From Phoebastria nigripes (Eukaryota; Chordata; Aves; Procellariiformes; Diomedeidae): a DNA stretch of 64,000 bases. Positions 11,666-25,054 of this stretch are shown here, one piece after another. The DNA lies in the NCBI GenBank assembly GCA_035582835.1, contig JAYKAV010002810.1:538129-602128 (forward strand). Direction: 5' to 3'. The notes below the pieces were generated by a model. It did not search any database. It had not been told where the DNA came from and worked only from the letters and a program-made list of their open reading frames with translations. The translations under genes and the position numbers were made by a program. Position 1 is the first letter of the stretch, and every line of letters starts with the position of its first letter.

Positions 11666-14600
11666 AACCATTCTGACATAGCTCCACAATACTTTGCAGA
11701 CCTCCGAGCCTCTTTTATCTTATTCTTTTCTCCACAAATGTTTTCTTTCATCGTTACCTTCCCAACTTTTAACAAAGAAAAACCTTTGCCTCCAAACCAT
11801 TGCTTACGCTCAAATGGCAGAGGTGCAACTTCCATTTCTGGAAGTCCCTCCCCAGCTGCTTGCCACCGATCCAAGGGCAGGAACCCGGCTAAGGAGACAC
11901 GGATCCACGCAGGGAAAGGTCCTCTATGGGAAAAGTGACAGCAGCATACCTCCATGCTTAGATCACATGTGCCCAAACCTGACGGTGAATAAGGATATTA
12001 CTGGGTAAGTTACAACTATAGCAGTCAACACACGCTGGGAAATTCATTGCTAAAGGACTATGAGTTTGGCTGAAAGCTGCAGACTCTGGCTCTTTCAAAT
12101 TACGTGACGCTGGTGCCCAAAGAAAAATGTGGCAAATGAACATGAAGAAAATATAGGCAGAGCTTTCCAAAGCAGGATTTACCTATGTGTGGCAGAGCTC
12201 AATTGCATCGTAAAGTCAGAAGGGCTTTGCTTTCTGTGAATGTGTTTTTACACTGATTTTTGTGTTGCTAGTGACAGATGACAGAAGACAGATTTTCTAC
12301 TCCACATGATAGACTACAGCAGGAGTGGAAAAATCCAGTGGTCTGCAGGCTCTGAACTCAGGATCAGCATCTTTTAGGCAAATACCCAAATGTAATCATG
12401 AGAGAGAGAGGCCAACTTCACCGAATCCTTCCCCTGCTTGGGATTTCACCTTTCTTACCCATCATAGCTGTCTTAAGCAAATTGGGTTGCTCTCAGGGTA
12501 GTCGCAGGGGAGATTCATTGACCCAGGTAGTTTCGATCTTGTTCACTGTGGCTTTATCGAAGTCAGATCAAGCAGCATCGTTCTCGATGCTAGGATTTTA
12601 TTTTTTACTTCTCACCTCACGCCCCATAATTCCTTCCCTGCTGCTATGAAGTATATTATTTGGCCTGAACTCTTGTAACCACCTTCCTCATCTTTGACAT
12701 GTTATAAATATAGCACCCTGCTCCAGCCAGATCCAATCCCAGCTGGCTTGCTCTACCCTTTATTTTACGAGGAAAACTCTGACGTGCGACGGTGGCTCCA
12801 GGAGACTGCCAGGCAGCTTCGGGGGAAACACTCAAATGAACGAGGAGGACCAAGCTGTAAATCTGAGGTGAGGAGGGAGCCTGCCTCTGGTCCCTTGCTC
12901 CTGCTGCTCTCANTGCAGCCAATCTTTGCCTCGCGTTGGATTATTTTCGAGCTGTGAAAACAGCTGCAGTTGCAAGTTGCTGCTTGCCAGAGCCTAATAT
13001 TTCTCCTACCTGTCCAGACATCCCATAGAACAAGAAAGTGCTGATGGCAGCATGACAAACCTCTCTCTGGAGCTGATGCTATGTAGTCATGTCTGCAGCT
13101 GAAGCACTATCGCAGCCTCACCAGCGGGTTGGTTCTTGTTGACGCTATGTTTCAAGGCACGGGGGGGGTGCAATGGTGTTGCCACAGCATGAAAAATGGA
13201 AGTAAGAAGAGTGAATATTTAAAGAGTGGGGTTATTCTGGCTGTCAGTGAGGTGTGGTCTTTTTCTGCTGAGTACATGTAGTACACCATCTCATTTCATT
13301 CAGCCCCCTGTAGCTTATTAGGTAAGAAAAGTGTGCTATGGCATACGGCTCTCCATATGGACCCACCAGTATTTTCTACAGGTCTCTCACACACTGCTAA
13401 CCCCTTCTGGGATGTAGGGGGGGGGGGGTTGTTGAGTGATATCAGAGGAAGCGTCTCAGTTTATGGCCCTGGTGATGAGCGCACTGGCTTCTATTTATCC
13501 ACAGAGGTTTCTGTATACTTATCAAGATCGATAAACAGTGGCAGTNGCTTCCCAGCGATGCACCCACGCCTGCAGAGGTTGCTCAGGATGTGGAAGCTGA
13601 CAAATCTCTGTTTATGTGCTGATGGCTTAACTACCCTTCTCCCGAGCGTGCCTCTTTCGAGAAACATCCAGCAGTGTAGTCACAGTGGCCGGAGATTTAA
13701 TTGCTTCTAAACCTTCAGCTTTAACGTTGCGACACTGTAGCAGCCGCAGATGATTTTCTTTTAAAACAAAACCGATTTCATTTGCTCTCATCACCATTGC
13801 CTTCTCTAGGTAATGTCCCAGCAGCCTAGCCAGGTTTCTCTGTGACTACAAGGAGGGCAAGTTTCACTCACTAACCAGTCCTCAGCACCTCTCCTAGCCT
13901 CCTTCCTCGGGGCAACCACGTGATAGCCTGGGATGTGGCTGGGATGTACCCTCCAGGAGCTGATAGCAATCATGGTCTTTGTCTCCCTATCCTCTCCCAC
14001 CTCTGCCAGTCATTACGATTCACTCCCGGTCCTTTGTCTCCTTACTTGGGTGTCATTTGGCTGTAATCCTGTTCCTTGTCTTTCTGCTCTCAACTCTTAA
14101 TGGCCTAGGTCTTTGTTTGCCCCGCTGTTCTAACTTGTCCTTTGTTTGCCCCTCCGGTGTCCCTGAGGAGCTGCATGCAGATGCGCTGTGATGGTGACGA
14201 CCTGCTAAGCTGAGGATTTTCTCTGGCCTTAGACACAAGTGGGGAGCAACGCAGCAAAGACAAACGCTCCCCATTGCCCTACCCTGCTTTACCCCGTTTC
14301 TCACCTTCCCTCCACTTAGGAGCTTCCCGACCACAGCAGCTGGTTGTGGGCCAGAAGGGGTGATTTTCTCCAAAACTGAAGTCAAGCCCACCTACCTTAG
14401 AGAGCGACCATCATAACAGAAATGTCAGTAGTTAACACTCCCATTTCTACCAAAATCCTAGAGTTTGGATGGAAGAAAAAAAGAAACAAACAACAACCCA
14501 GTGTTGTATTCTGCACATAAACAAAGGCCATCTAAGCAATTGCCTCCCTACAAAGCAGGTTCAAATACCCGCGTTTTTGAGGGAACAGTTTGGTACCAGC

Positions 14601-17600
14601 ACTGGCTTGCACTAGTAGAACTGCAGGCCAATGCGCATTCATCACTCTGATTTTATACAGCTGCATTATTTTCACAGTTTATGGTGGCACCATCTCATTT
14701 ATGAAGTACGCACAGCAGTTACACATATGGCTGTATTATTTTCAGCACTTCAAGTGCAATTAGTAATTTCACCGAGCTAACACTGTCAAAACTACAGCAG
14801 CAGTACACACCGTATTGCAGCTGTCCAAAATTTAGAGAGCCCTATATATGTTTATGCAACAAGTACACAGCAGTTTGTGTGCTTGAGTTTGGGCCACTGG
14901 TTCTAAAATGTTACCAGACACGTCAGGTGAAATTCCCTATTACCGGCTCCTTTTCAGTGACGGTGGCTTCAGCTCTTCACTTACACCTGGGATGATTACA
15001 GCATGATCAAGGGTCAAAGAAACACTGCTTCTTCCCTGCTCAGAGCCATCATGAGACAAAACACCAATCTGAGCAACCAGGTCTCCTATTCATAGACCAG
15101 GGGATGAAACTGGCCTTTTGAGACATCTCTGGCCATAATGCTTCTTTTCAGTCATTTGCCGGTACTGTAAATGACTCTCCAAATTAAGGATCGGTTTCCT
15201 AGGGAAAGAGGAATGCTGCTAAGTGAGCAGGCTGGGCAGGAGAAAAATGATACAAATTTCACAGGCGATTGTGCTTACCAAAAAATGTGCCAGTTTGCAC
15301 GTCACTGATTTATTCCGAGCACGGTAGTCATTAGGGAGGGTAAAACCACAGTGATAATGAGAGGCATTATCTAGCGCTGAGAGGACAGATTCAAAACTCT
15401 GCTGTAGTCAACTTCAGTGCTGACTTTCACCAGCATTTGCGTGCTAGCAAATTCAGCAAAGCAGTGGCTGCTATTCAAAGTTATGAGAAAGAGCAGTTGC
15501 CCTTGGTTCCTCCTGAGCGCCCGAAGCGCTTCTGAAACCCTGACCTTTCATGCAGGTGTTGAGCAGTAGCAAACTGTGAAAATCAACTTTTCAGTGCTCC
15601 AGTTTCACAATATGCAAACCAAAGAGAATAAAAGCTACCTCCTGGTGCATTCAAATACTTGTTTATAGTCTTCTAAGCTTTCTTCAACTGCTGCGTGGAA
15701 GGTACCGCTGGGGCNTGAAGCGCAGTGAGGGTTCCCTCAGCTCCCATGGCTGGTTCTGAGACCATGAGAAGATGAAGTGGCCTCCAGGCCCCAAATCCAA
15801 ATTAACAGATATTTCTAGCAGTCCTATCTTCCTCCTTGCTCCACGAAGGAATGGATCTATCCTTATCACCGTCCCCCTATGCTTGGCCCAATATAGATGT
15901 GGTAAAATACCAAGAGCAGGAAATGAAGGCCTGTTGGGGGACTCTGCTGCCTTTGGGCAGGTTTCCCTTCACATCCCGAGAGAGCCCGGCACGGAGTCAG
16001 CCTCTGACACACAGGGGAAAGTATACCTTTTTTGCTCTACTTTTTTGGCAGTTGTCATTACTTTGGCTCACTTTCCCCTGCAATAATGGCGACAAACACG
16101 TTGCTCATGGTACTCGGGCAGCAGCACTGCAGCCAGCCCATTCGGGCAATTTATGTTCCAGTATTTACAGGCAGCCACGGGCTGAGCAGGAATTTGTATT
16201 TAAAACCTTCCAGGACACACTATCCTCTTTTTTATAACTTCAGGTGGAAGCTTCCAGCGCAGGGCTAAACACCTTCCCCATGTTCCTCCAGCCACGCGGT
16301 CTCTGCGCAGGGTTGGCATTTCACTCTCTCGGTCCTGATTTCATCTTCCCTTCGCCTGTCTTGTCTGGCCTTTCCCGAGTGTTTTCAGGACAATTTTCAC
16401 CAGGCTTTCTTTCTGTGGTGTTTTAACATTTGTCTTACCCCATCAAGAGCAATTGCCTCGTGCCAATTTGATTTTTCTATAATTAATATGTTTTGACTTG
16501 AGACAGAGTAGGAACATCGCCACTCACAGACATTGCACCCGAAAGTTCACGTCCCCAGTTTCACAGTAAAAAGAAAGGTATGAAACCCCTGCACTACGCT
16601 ATGATACGTGGTTTTCTAGGCTTAAATTGGTGTGTTTCCTTCCTGTTCTGCTTATTGACTCATTTCCTTAAATCTAATTTGAGCTTGTTATTGAGTTTTA
16701 GCCTCAGACAATACATCAGTAGTGTCTGTAATACCCATTGATCCAGCAGGAAAAGAGGTGGCAGCAAAAGGGGAAAGATTTTCATTACTTTCACAAGAGA
16801 GTACAAATTATTATTTGCTGATGGGATACAAGGAGGAACAACAGTGGATAGGACAGCCAGGAGCAGACCACATATTTCTTCCAGGGGGAACCTTACCTGT
16901 CACTCCAGTGTCCAAGCATGTCTTATAAACCCCATAGAAATAATGACCTGGATTCATGTAGTTTTCATCAGTTCTCTCTTGTAGTTGAGTGTGTTTAAAG
17001 ATCCCTTATAAGAGAAGAACAGAAGCTGAGAGTGTTTTTTTCAGGAGTTGGGGAAATTAGAAAACAGCTACTTTTCTCCTCCACCTTAACAAACATTTGA
17101 GGAGGTTTCTGGTATTCATCCTGTCTGGATCCCACTGGACACGTTACTTAAAAGAAGTTCCTCTACTTTTTTTTTTTTAAAGAGTGGATTAAAGATTTCT
17201 GTTTCTAATCCACCAGAGCACAGGTTTCAAAGGCAAATGTGATCTTGCTTTTCCATGCTGAGGCAGATATTTGCTCTGAGAGAAGCCTTTGAGTGTAAAT
17301 ACCAAGGATACTGCAAAGGTTCTTGATTCAAAACCACTTTAAAGCCAGCAGCTGTCTGGCTCCCTTATATCTGGTCCACGATTAAAGACTTCTTCTTGTT
17401 GAATGCTTGCCCCTGGCTCCCTTTTAGCAAGTTAAGAGACTTATGTCCAATGAAAATTGTTATAGGAGTGGCTAGCTATTCAGTGTTATCTGGGCTTTGC
17501 CCAAGCCTCCAATGACTTGAACACAATTTTCTGTGTCTGCAAGTGCACTCAATTAGATATCTAACTATGTGATCTGCAAGAAGGTGCTGCGGCTCTAGTT

Positions 17601-18750
17601 TTATGCCCACANTTGAGCATAGATTTAATTTTAAACTGCAAGCACCCTACTTGATGCTTGCATTTAATTGCACCTGAACTGTCAAAATGCAGCCTTTGAT
17701 CATGGGCGAGTTTCAAGCCCTTGCTTGCAATTAAGGAAGATGTTACAGGAAGCATCAGGCTGCACTTGGAGTGGGAGTAAAGGAAGTCAAAGAACACAGG
17801 TGCTTCAGCAGCAAAAAACATCTGGGCTCCACCTTTCCAACTACAATAAACCGTGGATACACACTGCCATGAAATAATGCTGGTTCAGTGTAGCCTATGC
17901 TCAGATGTGGTGCATTATAGGATACCACCTCATTCAGTATCAGACTCATCCAAACGCCAGTCAGATGAAGCCCCTCCCTGAGATGCAATTTATTAGAAGC
18001 ATTCCACAATTCAAATGTCCATTTAGCATAGAGCAAGCTTTTCCTCTCCCTAGCTCTTGCAGCCTTTCACTACGTTCGAAATACCCCAGAAGCAGAGGTG
18101 GGGCCTGGCTGCGTGCTGCTGATGGGTCCCTGCAAAGCGATCCGGCTGGCTGGGGCCGGGGGCTCCTTCCTCTCGCCCTGCCTGACCCAGTGCCACCCTC
18201 CCCAAAACCAGAGAGAGGATAGCCTCAAAAGTCAAGCCCCCTCATCCGGCTGACAGAGTGTCTCCCATTTTTTTTTATCTCCCTTGTGGGGACAGCCCTG
18301 GCCATCACACCCTGCCTACCTGCACCTCAATTCATACAGTGGACCATTACCAGATGATTACTGGGAGCCAGCCCAGGTCGCCCCAGCCTCACAGGGCTTC
18401 TCCGGGGCTTGTTTCCACATGCTGGTGCTGGTTCATCTGAGGAGTTTGGGTTAGACGCAGGTGGCTCCCAGCCACTTTGGCATCGCCTGCCCTGAGGTGA
18501 TGCCTGCTGCACCGCAGAACCTGCCATTCAAAACAGGAGTTCTCTGGTGAGAGCTGCCTCCGTCTGCCAGTCACCCAGCCAACCCGAGCCGAAGTCCAAC
18601 AGCTTCAGCAAGAGCAGTGCCGGGCCCTCGGTAGCCAATTTAAAAAAGCAGCAGCCACAAAATAAAATAAGGATGGGGCTTCTGTGCCAGCAGAGGCCAG
18701 AGAGCTCGCCGGAGGAGCTGCCTCAAGGAGCTCTGCACAGACAGATCAAT
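11666..18750. other. Non-coding interval
   Basis: No supported gene or clear transposon. Holds a G-run near 13420-13430, a putative regulatory block (14650-14900, separate entry) and a short T-tract near 17168. Open frames are short and unrelated to known families. Confidence 0.5.
14650..14900. promoter_or_regulatory. Putative conserved regulatory block with internal repeats
   Basis: An AT-rich, non-coding block with a 15-base direct repeat GCTG(C/T)ATTATTTTCA at 14660-14674 and 14730-14744 (one mismatch), a perfect inverted repeat ATGGTG/CACCAT at 14681-14693 and a CAATTAGTAATTT homeodomain-type run near 14757-14769. No transposon signature. The repeated motif in short spacing suggests factor binding but is not proof. 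Confidence 0.35.
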
Positions 18751-18754
18751 CACA

Positions 18755-18870
18755 GTACTTTACACCTACGGCCAAATCTTCCTCCGGGTTTCCCTGGCCC
18801 AGCCTCAATTCACTTTAATAGCGGCTGGGCTGGTATAAATGAGAAGAGAATTTGGCCTTTGCTGTCAATT
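18755..18870. mobile_element. Old amniote inverted-repeat element remnant
   Basis: Begins with TTTACACCTACGGCCAAATC and ends with GCTGGTATAAATGAGAAGAG plus AATTTGGCC. The two ends are degenerate reverse complements (GGCCAAAT / ATTTGGCC with GGTGTAAAT-like inner parts), with TTCACTTTAATAGC between. This matches the common amniote hairpin repeat with GTAAATC...GATTTAC arms. Non-autonomous and inactive. Confidence 0.55.
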
Positions 18871-18954
18871 GCATTTTTCATCGACAAGGTATTTTACGGC
18901 CCCTAAGTAATGAGCTCACACTAAGGCCTGTGAGGGAAGTGAGGTGTTACCACG

Positions 18955-19050
18955 CTATCTCTTTAGAGGAGCCAAAAAGGCTAAATGACTTGCCCAAGGC
19001 CAAAGACTGTCAAGGCCCGAGTATTTATGAGTCCTGGGCTCGTAAGGCTT
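18955..19050 (-). mobile_element. MIR-type SINE remnant (antisense)
   Basis: GGCTAAATGACTTGCCCAAG followed by a degraded segment and GTCCTGGGCTCGTAAG matches the antisense core of MIR-class CORE-SINEs, whose hallmark is ACTTGCCCAAGGTCACACAG. These elements are old and inactive throughout amniotes. Confidence 0.75.
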
Positions 19051-19469
19051 TGTCCCAATGACAGGGTCTCAGCTCATTCTCATAGTGTCTTTACTCACAA
19101 ATTCTGCATGAAGAGACAGCATTTCTGCTGTTATTTGGCCCGTTTTCTGTGCATGGCTCTTTCTGGAATGCTCTGAACCCAGGGCTCCGGCTCCAAACAA
19201 CTGGTAGGAGAAAGCTTTAAAAAAAGCCAAAAACCTACTATTCTGTCTTTAAAAGTCAGAGCTTGCTGGAGGGATTGATAAAATGCACAGCAACAATAAA
19301 ACAATTTATTATTGTTCTTGCCAGAAGAGACAGCATTATCTCAGGGCCTCGGTAAGATGATTAGGAAAATATGCATAGCAGTTTTGTTTAGCCTAGACTG
19401 TACTACAAAAAGATACAACTTACTGTCCCTTCTGCCTGTTTAGCGAGAAAGGAATGTCCTGCTTTGTTC

Positions 19470-19494
19470 GGGGGGGGGGGGGGGGGGGGGGGGG
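19470..19494 (+). repeat. Poly-G run (25 G)
   Basis: An uninterrupted G homopolymer. It can form a G-quadruplex and is also a frequent sequencing-error site, so the length is uncertain. Confidence 0.95.
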
Positions 19495-20009
19495 ATAATT
19501 CTTGATACTTTCTATTATTACTCTTTGTCCTGGCTCATTTACACCTCAGGAAATCAATGGAGACACAACTAAGGATGTAAGCTTGCCACACACCCAACCC
19601 TGAATGTACTAGTGGGGTAAAGGACTGTTTCCCCCCTCTCTCCCAAACCTGCAGTTTTGGTCTGGTCCCTGCCTCACACTGGCAATAAACATATTCCCAG
19701 ACCCGATGGACACCATGGGGTTTATCAGCTCCCCCAAAACTGGCGTGATGCCCCAGCCGACTGCCCCTTCCCACAGGAGCCCCAAAGCACAAAACGCACA
19801 TAACAAGCCAAGGCATGGTACGTATCATACCAAAACATGTCCAGACTCAGGCNTCTTCCCGAGTCACGTGGATGCACATGAATTTTGGGGTCCAGGGGCC
19901 CCATCCTTGGCACATGCCTCCTGGGCCATGCAGCCACCGTTACGCAAGTCACGCAGCAGACAAGGAGCAAAGCGCCAGCAGCAGCCAACAACAGCATTAT
20001 TAGCTTATA

Positions 20010-20110
20010 AACCTTGATAAATGGAGACAAACAGCTTTTTATGGCAGGTAAAGTTCATAATAGTAGCCATCTCGTGTTTTGTGGTGATAAATGGTATCTC
20101 CGATACCAAT
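20010..20110. promoter_or_regulatory. Putative regulatory block with GATA-like direct repeat and hairpin
   Basis: TGATAAATGG occurs at 20015-20024 and again at 20085-20094. The second copy runs into a perfect 7-base inverted repeat TGGTATC/GATACCA (20092-20098 and 20102-20108, 3-base loop). The stretch is non-coding and shows no transposon signature. Confidence 0.35.
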
Positions 20111-20961
20111 ATTATGGCTTTCCAGAGGCAACCTGCGTCAATCGAGAATAAATGTGCCTTTCTGCTGTGGCAGGGTCAGTTCTCCGGGAAGAGAGCCTGC
20201 TCGGCTGTGCCAGCNGGGCTGCCCCCGGTGCCCCCTCCCCTCCCACCAGACCTTCACATGCCAGCAATCAGGATGATAGCAGTAATTCACCTCTAGCCCG
20301 AGATCCAAGAGCATAAAAGTCACAAGTAACATCGTCATCACCCAACGTGCCTCGCTAACAGCAGTAGTGCCTCGGGGGGCAGGGGGGAGCAGCGATGGGG
20401 TTGCATTGAGAAGAGCAGGGAGGGATGTCTGGGGAGAGGAGCGGTCACAGGGTGATGTCCGTGCCAGGCAGCGCTCAGCCANGCTCAGCGCGGTCAGCCA
20501 GCCCGCTGCCAGCACCGGCGCTGCTCCAGGGAGAACCAGCATTTCAACTGCACTGGTTGTGCCGGGAAGCCGGCACACGGGAAGAAAATCCCCTGGGTGG
20601 GGCAGCAGGACAAGGTTTCCTTTTTCTAGTGATCCCGAGAAATTCTTCCCTTTCAGGGAGGCTGGGGCAAGGTGCGCTCAGGAGCCACTGCGTGCTAGCA
20701 AAACGCCTTGGTGATGCAGGATTTCCCATAGTGGATTTGGTTAAAGGCCCTTGCGCTCTTCTGTTGCCCTGAGGGAGAAACATACCTAAAAGTCTGGCGC
20801 TTTATACATCAAAGCATGTCAGGGGATTTTTTTTTCTTAAATTGCTCTGAGTAAAATTAAGCTAGACATTTTCATAAAAGAGTATCAATTTAAAATCCAC
20901 TTTGGAGTTGTTGAGTGAAGAAGCTAGGATCCAAAGAGAGGCTTAAATAAAAGCTCCACTG

Positions 20962-20991
20962 AAAAAAAAAAAAAGCAAAAAAAAAAAAAAA
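20962..20991 (+). repeat. A-rich tract
   Basis: Two A homopolymers separated by GC. No upstream retrotransposed gene is recognisable. Confidence 0.9.
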
Positions 20992-23369
20992 GAAGATAAA
21001 TACAGAATATTTTTTCCTCAGGCCATTTGTTTTCCCTTTTGAGATCCTTCATGAGCTACTCTGATGTTCAGCTTCCAACTCATGTGGTCGTTCTCAGGAA
21101 ATTAAATACCATACCCCCAAATTTTTCTTTACACAAACATAAGGCATGCCTGTAAATCTAAGCTGTCTTCACATTTCTTAGTGAGCATATTACATCTCCT
21201 ACAATTATCTAAATAAAATGCACATATCCGTAAGCTAAATTGTCTCTTACACCATTAACTCGGGTTTTATCTGCCACATGTCACGGATGGAAAGCCAGGG
21301 GTTTTGAGATGCACAGCGTGAGGGATTCGTTAGTTCCTAAGCGTCTGATCGGACCCGTCTTTAAATAAAAGGCCAGTTTTTTAAAGGGAGGATCCTCAGC
21401 GCTTCCTAAAATTGCTCAAGCCTCTTTTACAGCGTCTTAGACCAAGCCCATCAACACAGAACTACTGGTGGCCATGTGAAATTGTAGTACACGTGTCCAG
21501 CTAAAGGACTCTTTTTTTTCAACTATCAGACCACACACACTTACACGACCACAAGAAGAATCCAGAAAAAAACAGGTTTNACTGAATAGGATGAGAGAGA
21601 CACCCCAGAGGGACAAACTTGGTTGAAAATACAAATTCTATACCAACAACAAATGTCTACACAAATAGCCCTAATGTTTGTGGTTCTTTTCTCAAACCCA
21701 AGAAACACTACAAAGGAAAATATTTTAAAATTTGCCTTTTTGTCCTAGGGCCTGAAAGTAAAACTAGCTAGACAGTGGGTAGAAAATGAAGCCAAATTNC
21801 ATCGAATAACGCCCAAATTAATTAAAAGCAAACATGCAAAGAGATCGGCAAATACATCTGCGTCACATTCAACTCTCTCACATTTTCTTCATTCACAATA
21901 AGTCATGTCGTTACTAAAAACACCGGAAAAAGATTTTTAAAAAAAACGTTTCAGCCAGCGGTGCCTGCTCAAAAATAATGTGTATTGTGGTGTTTATATC
22001 GTGGCTGCACAAGGCCGTTTCCTGAGAGAACGGCTTTGAGCTGCCTCCTGTCCCCAGCAGGACAGGATATAGCGTATTACTGTCAGGATGCACCAGGCTA
22101 CCTACAACTGGTGGAGACTGCTCCCCAATCTCTGGGTCAGCTCAGGCAGAAAACAAAAGCTAGTTTAAAGCGGCTGTAAACTAGTTGCTCCCAGGTCCCA
22201 CTCTGGTAGTCATCAGTCTGCTGGGTCCACCTTGAGCCCATAGGCAAACAGGTCACCCACCTCCAATTCATAACCACCTTGTGGTTCGTCACCTTGTTCC
22301 AATAACCTGGGAGGGAAACCCGGAGAGCAGAGCTTTGTAAGGTATATGGGTTTGCATGCAGCAAAAGTGCCCATCAGGCTCTATGAAAGGACATTTTGAG
22401 GTAGCAAATATTATGTATGCGTGCATCATACATGCTAAATTACTGCAGGTTTAAGTCCTGAATTTTTATCTATACAAGGGAACTAACGTGGACTGAAGAG
22501 ATGGACTGCAGAGGCATGCGATAAAGTGCATCTGCATCCATGCCATTTTTCACACTNCTTTCTGCACAGCCTTTACATTCATCTCCCCCCCCCAGAAAAC
22601 CTCCTTCTAACACACCTAAAAGTCCAGCAGTTTCAAAGAAGCGGGTTCAGCCCTGCAGAGAAATGCGAGGGTGAGAATTGAGATNTGAACCTGAAACTCC
22701 CTGAGCTCAGGCTGTAGCAGGGCTTTGATCCAGAAACACCTCTGGTAAATATCTGAGTAGCGATTCTTTCAATTCCCATATTGTTTGGGGGCCAAGGAAG
22801 GGACGCTGCTTTCTGTCAGGAAACCAATCCACGCAGTCCTCTTCTGGGAAGGGATTTCTTCTCTCTCACACGGTGATAAATAGCCAGTCCTCTTGTACAG
22901 NTGCCCTACCTCTTTCTCTGCCTAGGCTTTCTGAAATAGAAATTCTTGTTTTAGTGGGGGTGGTTCTATAAAAATGTCAAGCCAAGGAACCAACTCCTTC
23001 CCCATGCAGGTGAGGCAAGTCTTCTGGTACTTGGATGTTACTTAATTCAGCTCACAGTTAGTGATGGGCATGTTCTTGAACACAATTCACTTCTTCAAAG
23101 CATGGTTGAATAATGCAGCATGTACTCCCTGGGGGTCCCAGATACTTCTTGAAGTCCTCTGTAGCCTGGAATTGGCTTAAGAGAGACATTAGACTGAATT
23201 TGGAAAGCCAAATTTAGTCCAACATCCTAAATACAGCTACCTTGTCCTAAGCTGTGGCTTTAGTTGACTTGAAACGCATTATTATGGAAGACAGCAGTGA
23301 CAAACTGAACAGCCATTTTTCCCCCCTACAAAGCAGAAATCAACCTTAAGCTGAACCTTGCCAATCATG

Positions 23370-23480
23370 GCACGCTATTAATACAGGCAATTATAGGTAA
23401 TCACAGCAATTACTAATAAAACATTACCAAGGGTAACGGAAGCGGTAATTGCTACCTTTCATTTAAGAAGGTCCAAGATC
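23370..23480. promoter_or_regulatory. Putative homeodomain-rich regulatory element
   Basis: Within 110 bases the sequence has CTATTAATAC, GGCAATTATAGG, GGTAATCACAG, AGCAATTAC (23405-23413), ACATTACC and GTAATTGCT (23445-23453). The last is the exact reverse complement of AGCAATTAC. The block is non-coding and not repetitive. Clusters of TAATTG/CAATTA sites are typical of developmental enhancers. Confidence 0.4.
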
Positions 23481-25054
23481 ATGGCAAGATACGATCAAGG
23501 AGGACAGCACTGCAACAACTCCCAGCTCCCCTCCCTATGTGACGGTGCCCCTTAGGAGACCCCACAACTACCGCTCAGGAAGAGAAAGAAGAGGTGCATC
23601 AACCCTCTTCCCTGCAAGCAGCTTCCAGGGTGAGACTGGGAACACAGCTGCAGTAAAAAGTACCAGCAAATTTGCTACTTGTTCCTCCCACTGTGAACCT
23701 GAGTAGGACTGAGGTGCCCAAGGACACCCTAAAAAAATTCCAGCTTGGTGCTTTGCAAGAGAAGCCAACNCACCAACAGGGCGCTGCATCCCCGTGCCAC
23801 GGCAGACACCGAAGCTTTCTGCAGACCCGACCCCGAGGCCTGCACGGCAGAGCTGCAGCTGGGGATTGTGACTGCGGGCTCTCAGCAAGCCTCTGGCTCA
23901 GGATGGGGACACAGCAGCTCTGCAGCTGGCCTGGACCCTTAGCGCTGATCTTTGGTGTCTGTTAAGCAGGAGGCCATGCAGCCCCCAAACCTGCCAGGCT
24001 GTTGGGCCACAGGGGCTTAATACGGAAAGCTNTGGGAATCGAGTGAATCCTCACCTCCAACCTAATGCACGTTTGCAAAGGCGAAAGGTTAGTGCAGTGA
24101 AGTTGCCGGCCATCTGCCTTCCCGGCTGTGGGTCACCTCTTTACATGGCCATTGGGGAACGTAGGAGAAAGGTGTTTCTCCAGTTGACCTGCTGCCTTCA
24201 GAGGTTTGCATTTTACCTCAGCCTCTGACTGATTTCCCACATGCCACATTAAAATATATATGAGCAAGCGGTGGTTTGTGCACNGGGTGACATAGATCAG
24301 CAGCAGCAGTTTCCATGCCGAGGAACAGCTCATACACACACCTTGCTTCTTCTGTCAGAGCGGCTATATTAAGGTGGATGTTTCTCTCCTCTGCAAAGAA
24401 AACAACGCTTCTGTAACCTGGTGTACAGCGCTTAGTTAACTGACATGCATCTCAAGTGCTGGCTCCCATTGCCTTGGGTATTACTCGGTGAGGAGCCCCT
24501 CTCAAGCCATTTACGCTAGCACAAAGAGCATGCAGCACAGCCCCATTTGCACAGGGTGCAGCAGTGGAGGCTAGCGTGAACAACAGAGAAACTCAGCTTG
24601 TTTGGCTTGTTTTAATAAATACATGTAACGGAAAAGAGTCTTAGCAATGCACGGGAAAGACAGAAATTTCAGTCCTGGTCCAAAAGTGAAGCGGAGAGTA
24701 AAATTAATGCTCTTCTACATGTCTTCTAACAATTCTTACTGATCCTCAGATCTGGACCCTGGCTCAATTCCCAGCATATGTAGGTTTTTTCCCTGCTACA
24801 CAGTCCCACCAAAGTATTTGCAGTCACGGGTTAAAGTACCTTGTATTGGTTTTACAGTCCTTTGTATATTGCTGTAGAAGAAACAGGATTCAAGTCAGTA
24901 GCAACTATGTGTTGCTGAGCACAGAGCAAATTCCCAGGGCTTTTTATTGGATTTCTCTACCTGGTACTAGGCAAATCACCCAGGGGGATGAAAATTGCTG
25001 CAAAGTCCAAGAGGAGCAAAAGTTTCACAATAAATAGCTGGCCCAGATCCAGTA

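Noticed and set aside
11316..11681. 121-codon hydrophobic frame resembling a membrane protein
   Set aside because: The Phe/Leu/Ser richness is explained by the polypyrimidine tract.
19525..19580. CTCATTTACACCTCAGGAAATCAATGGAG as hairpin-repeat copy
   Set aside because: Suggestive wording but too short and lacks the second arm.
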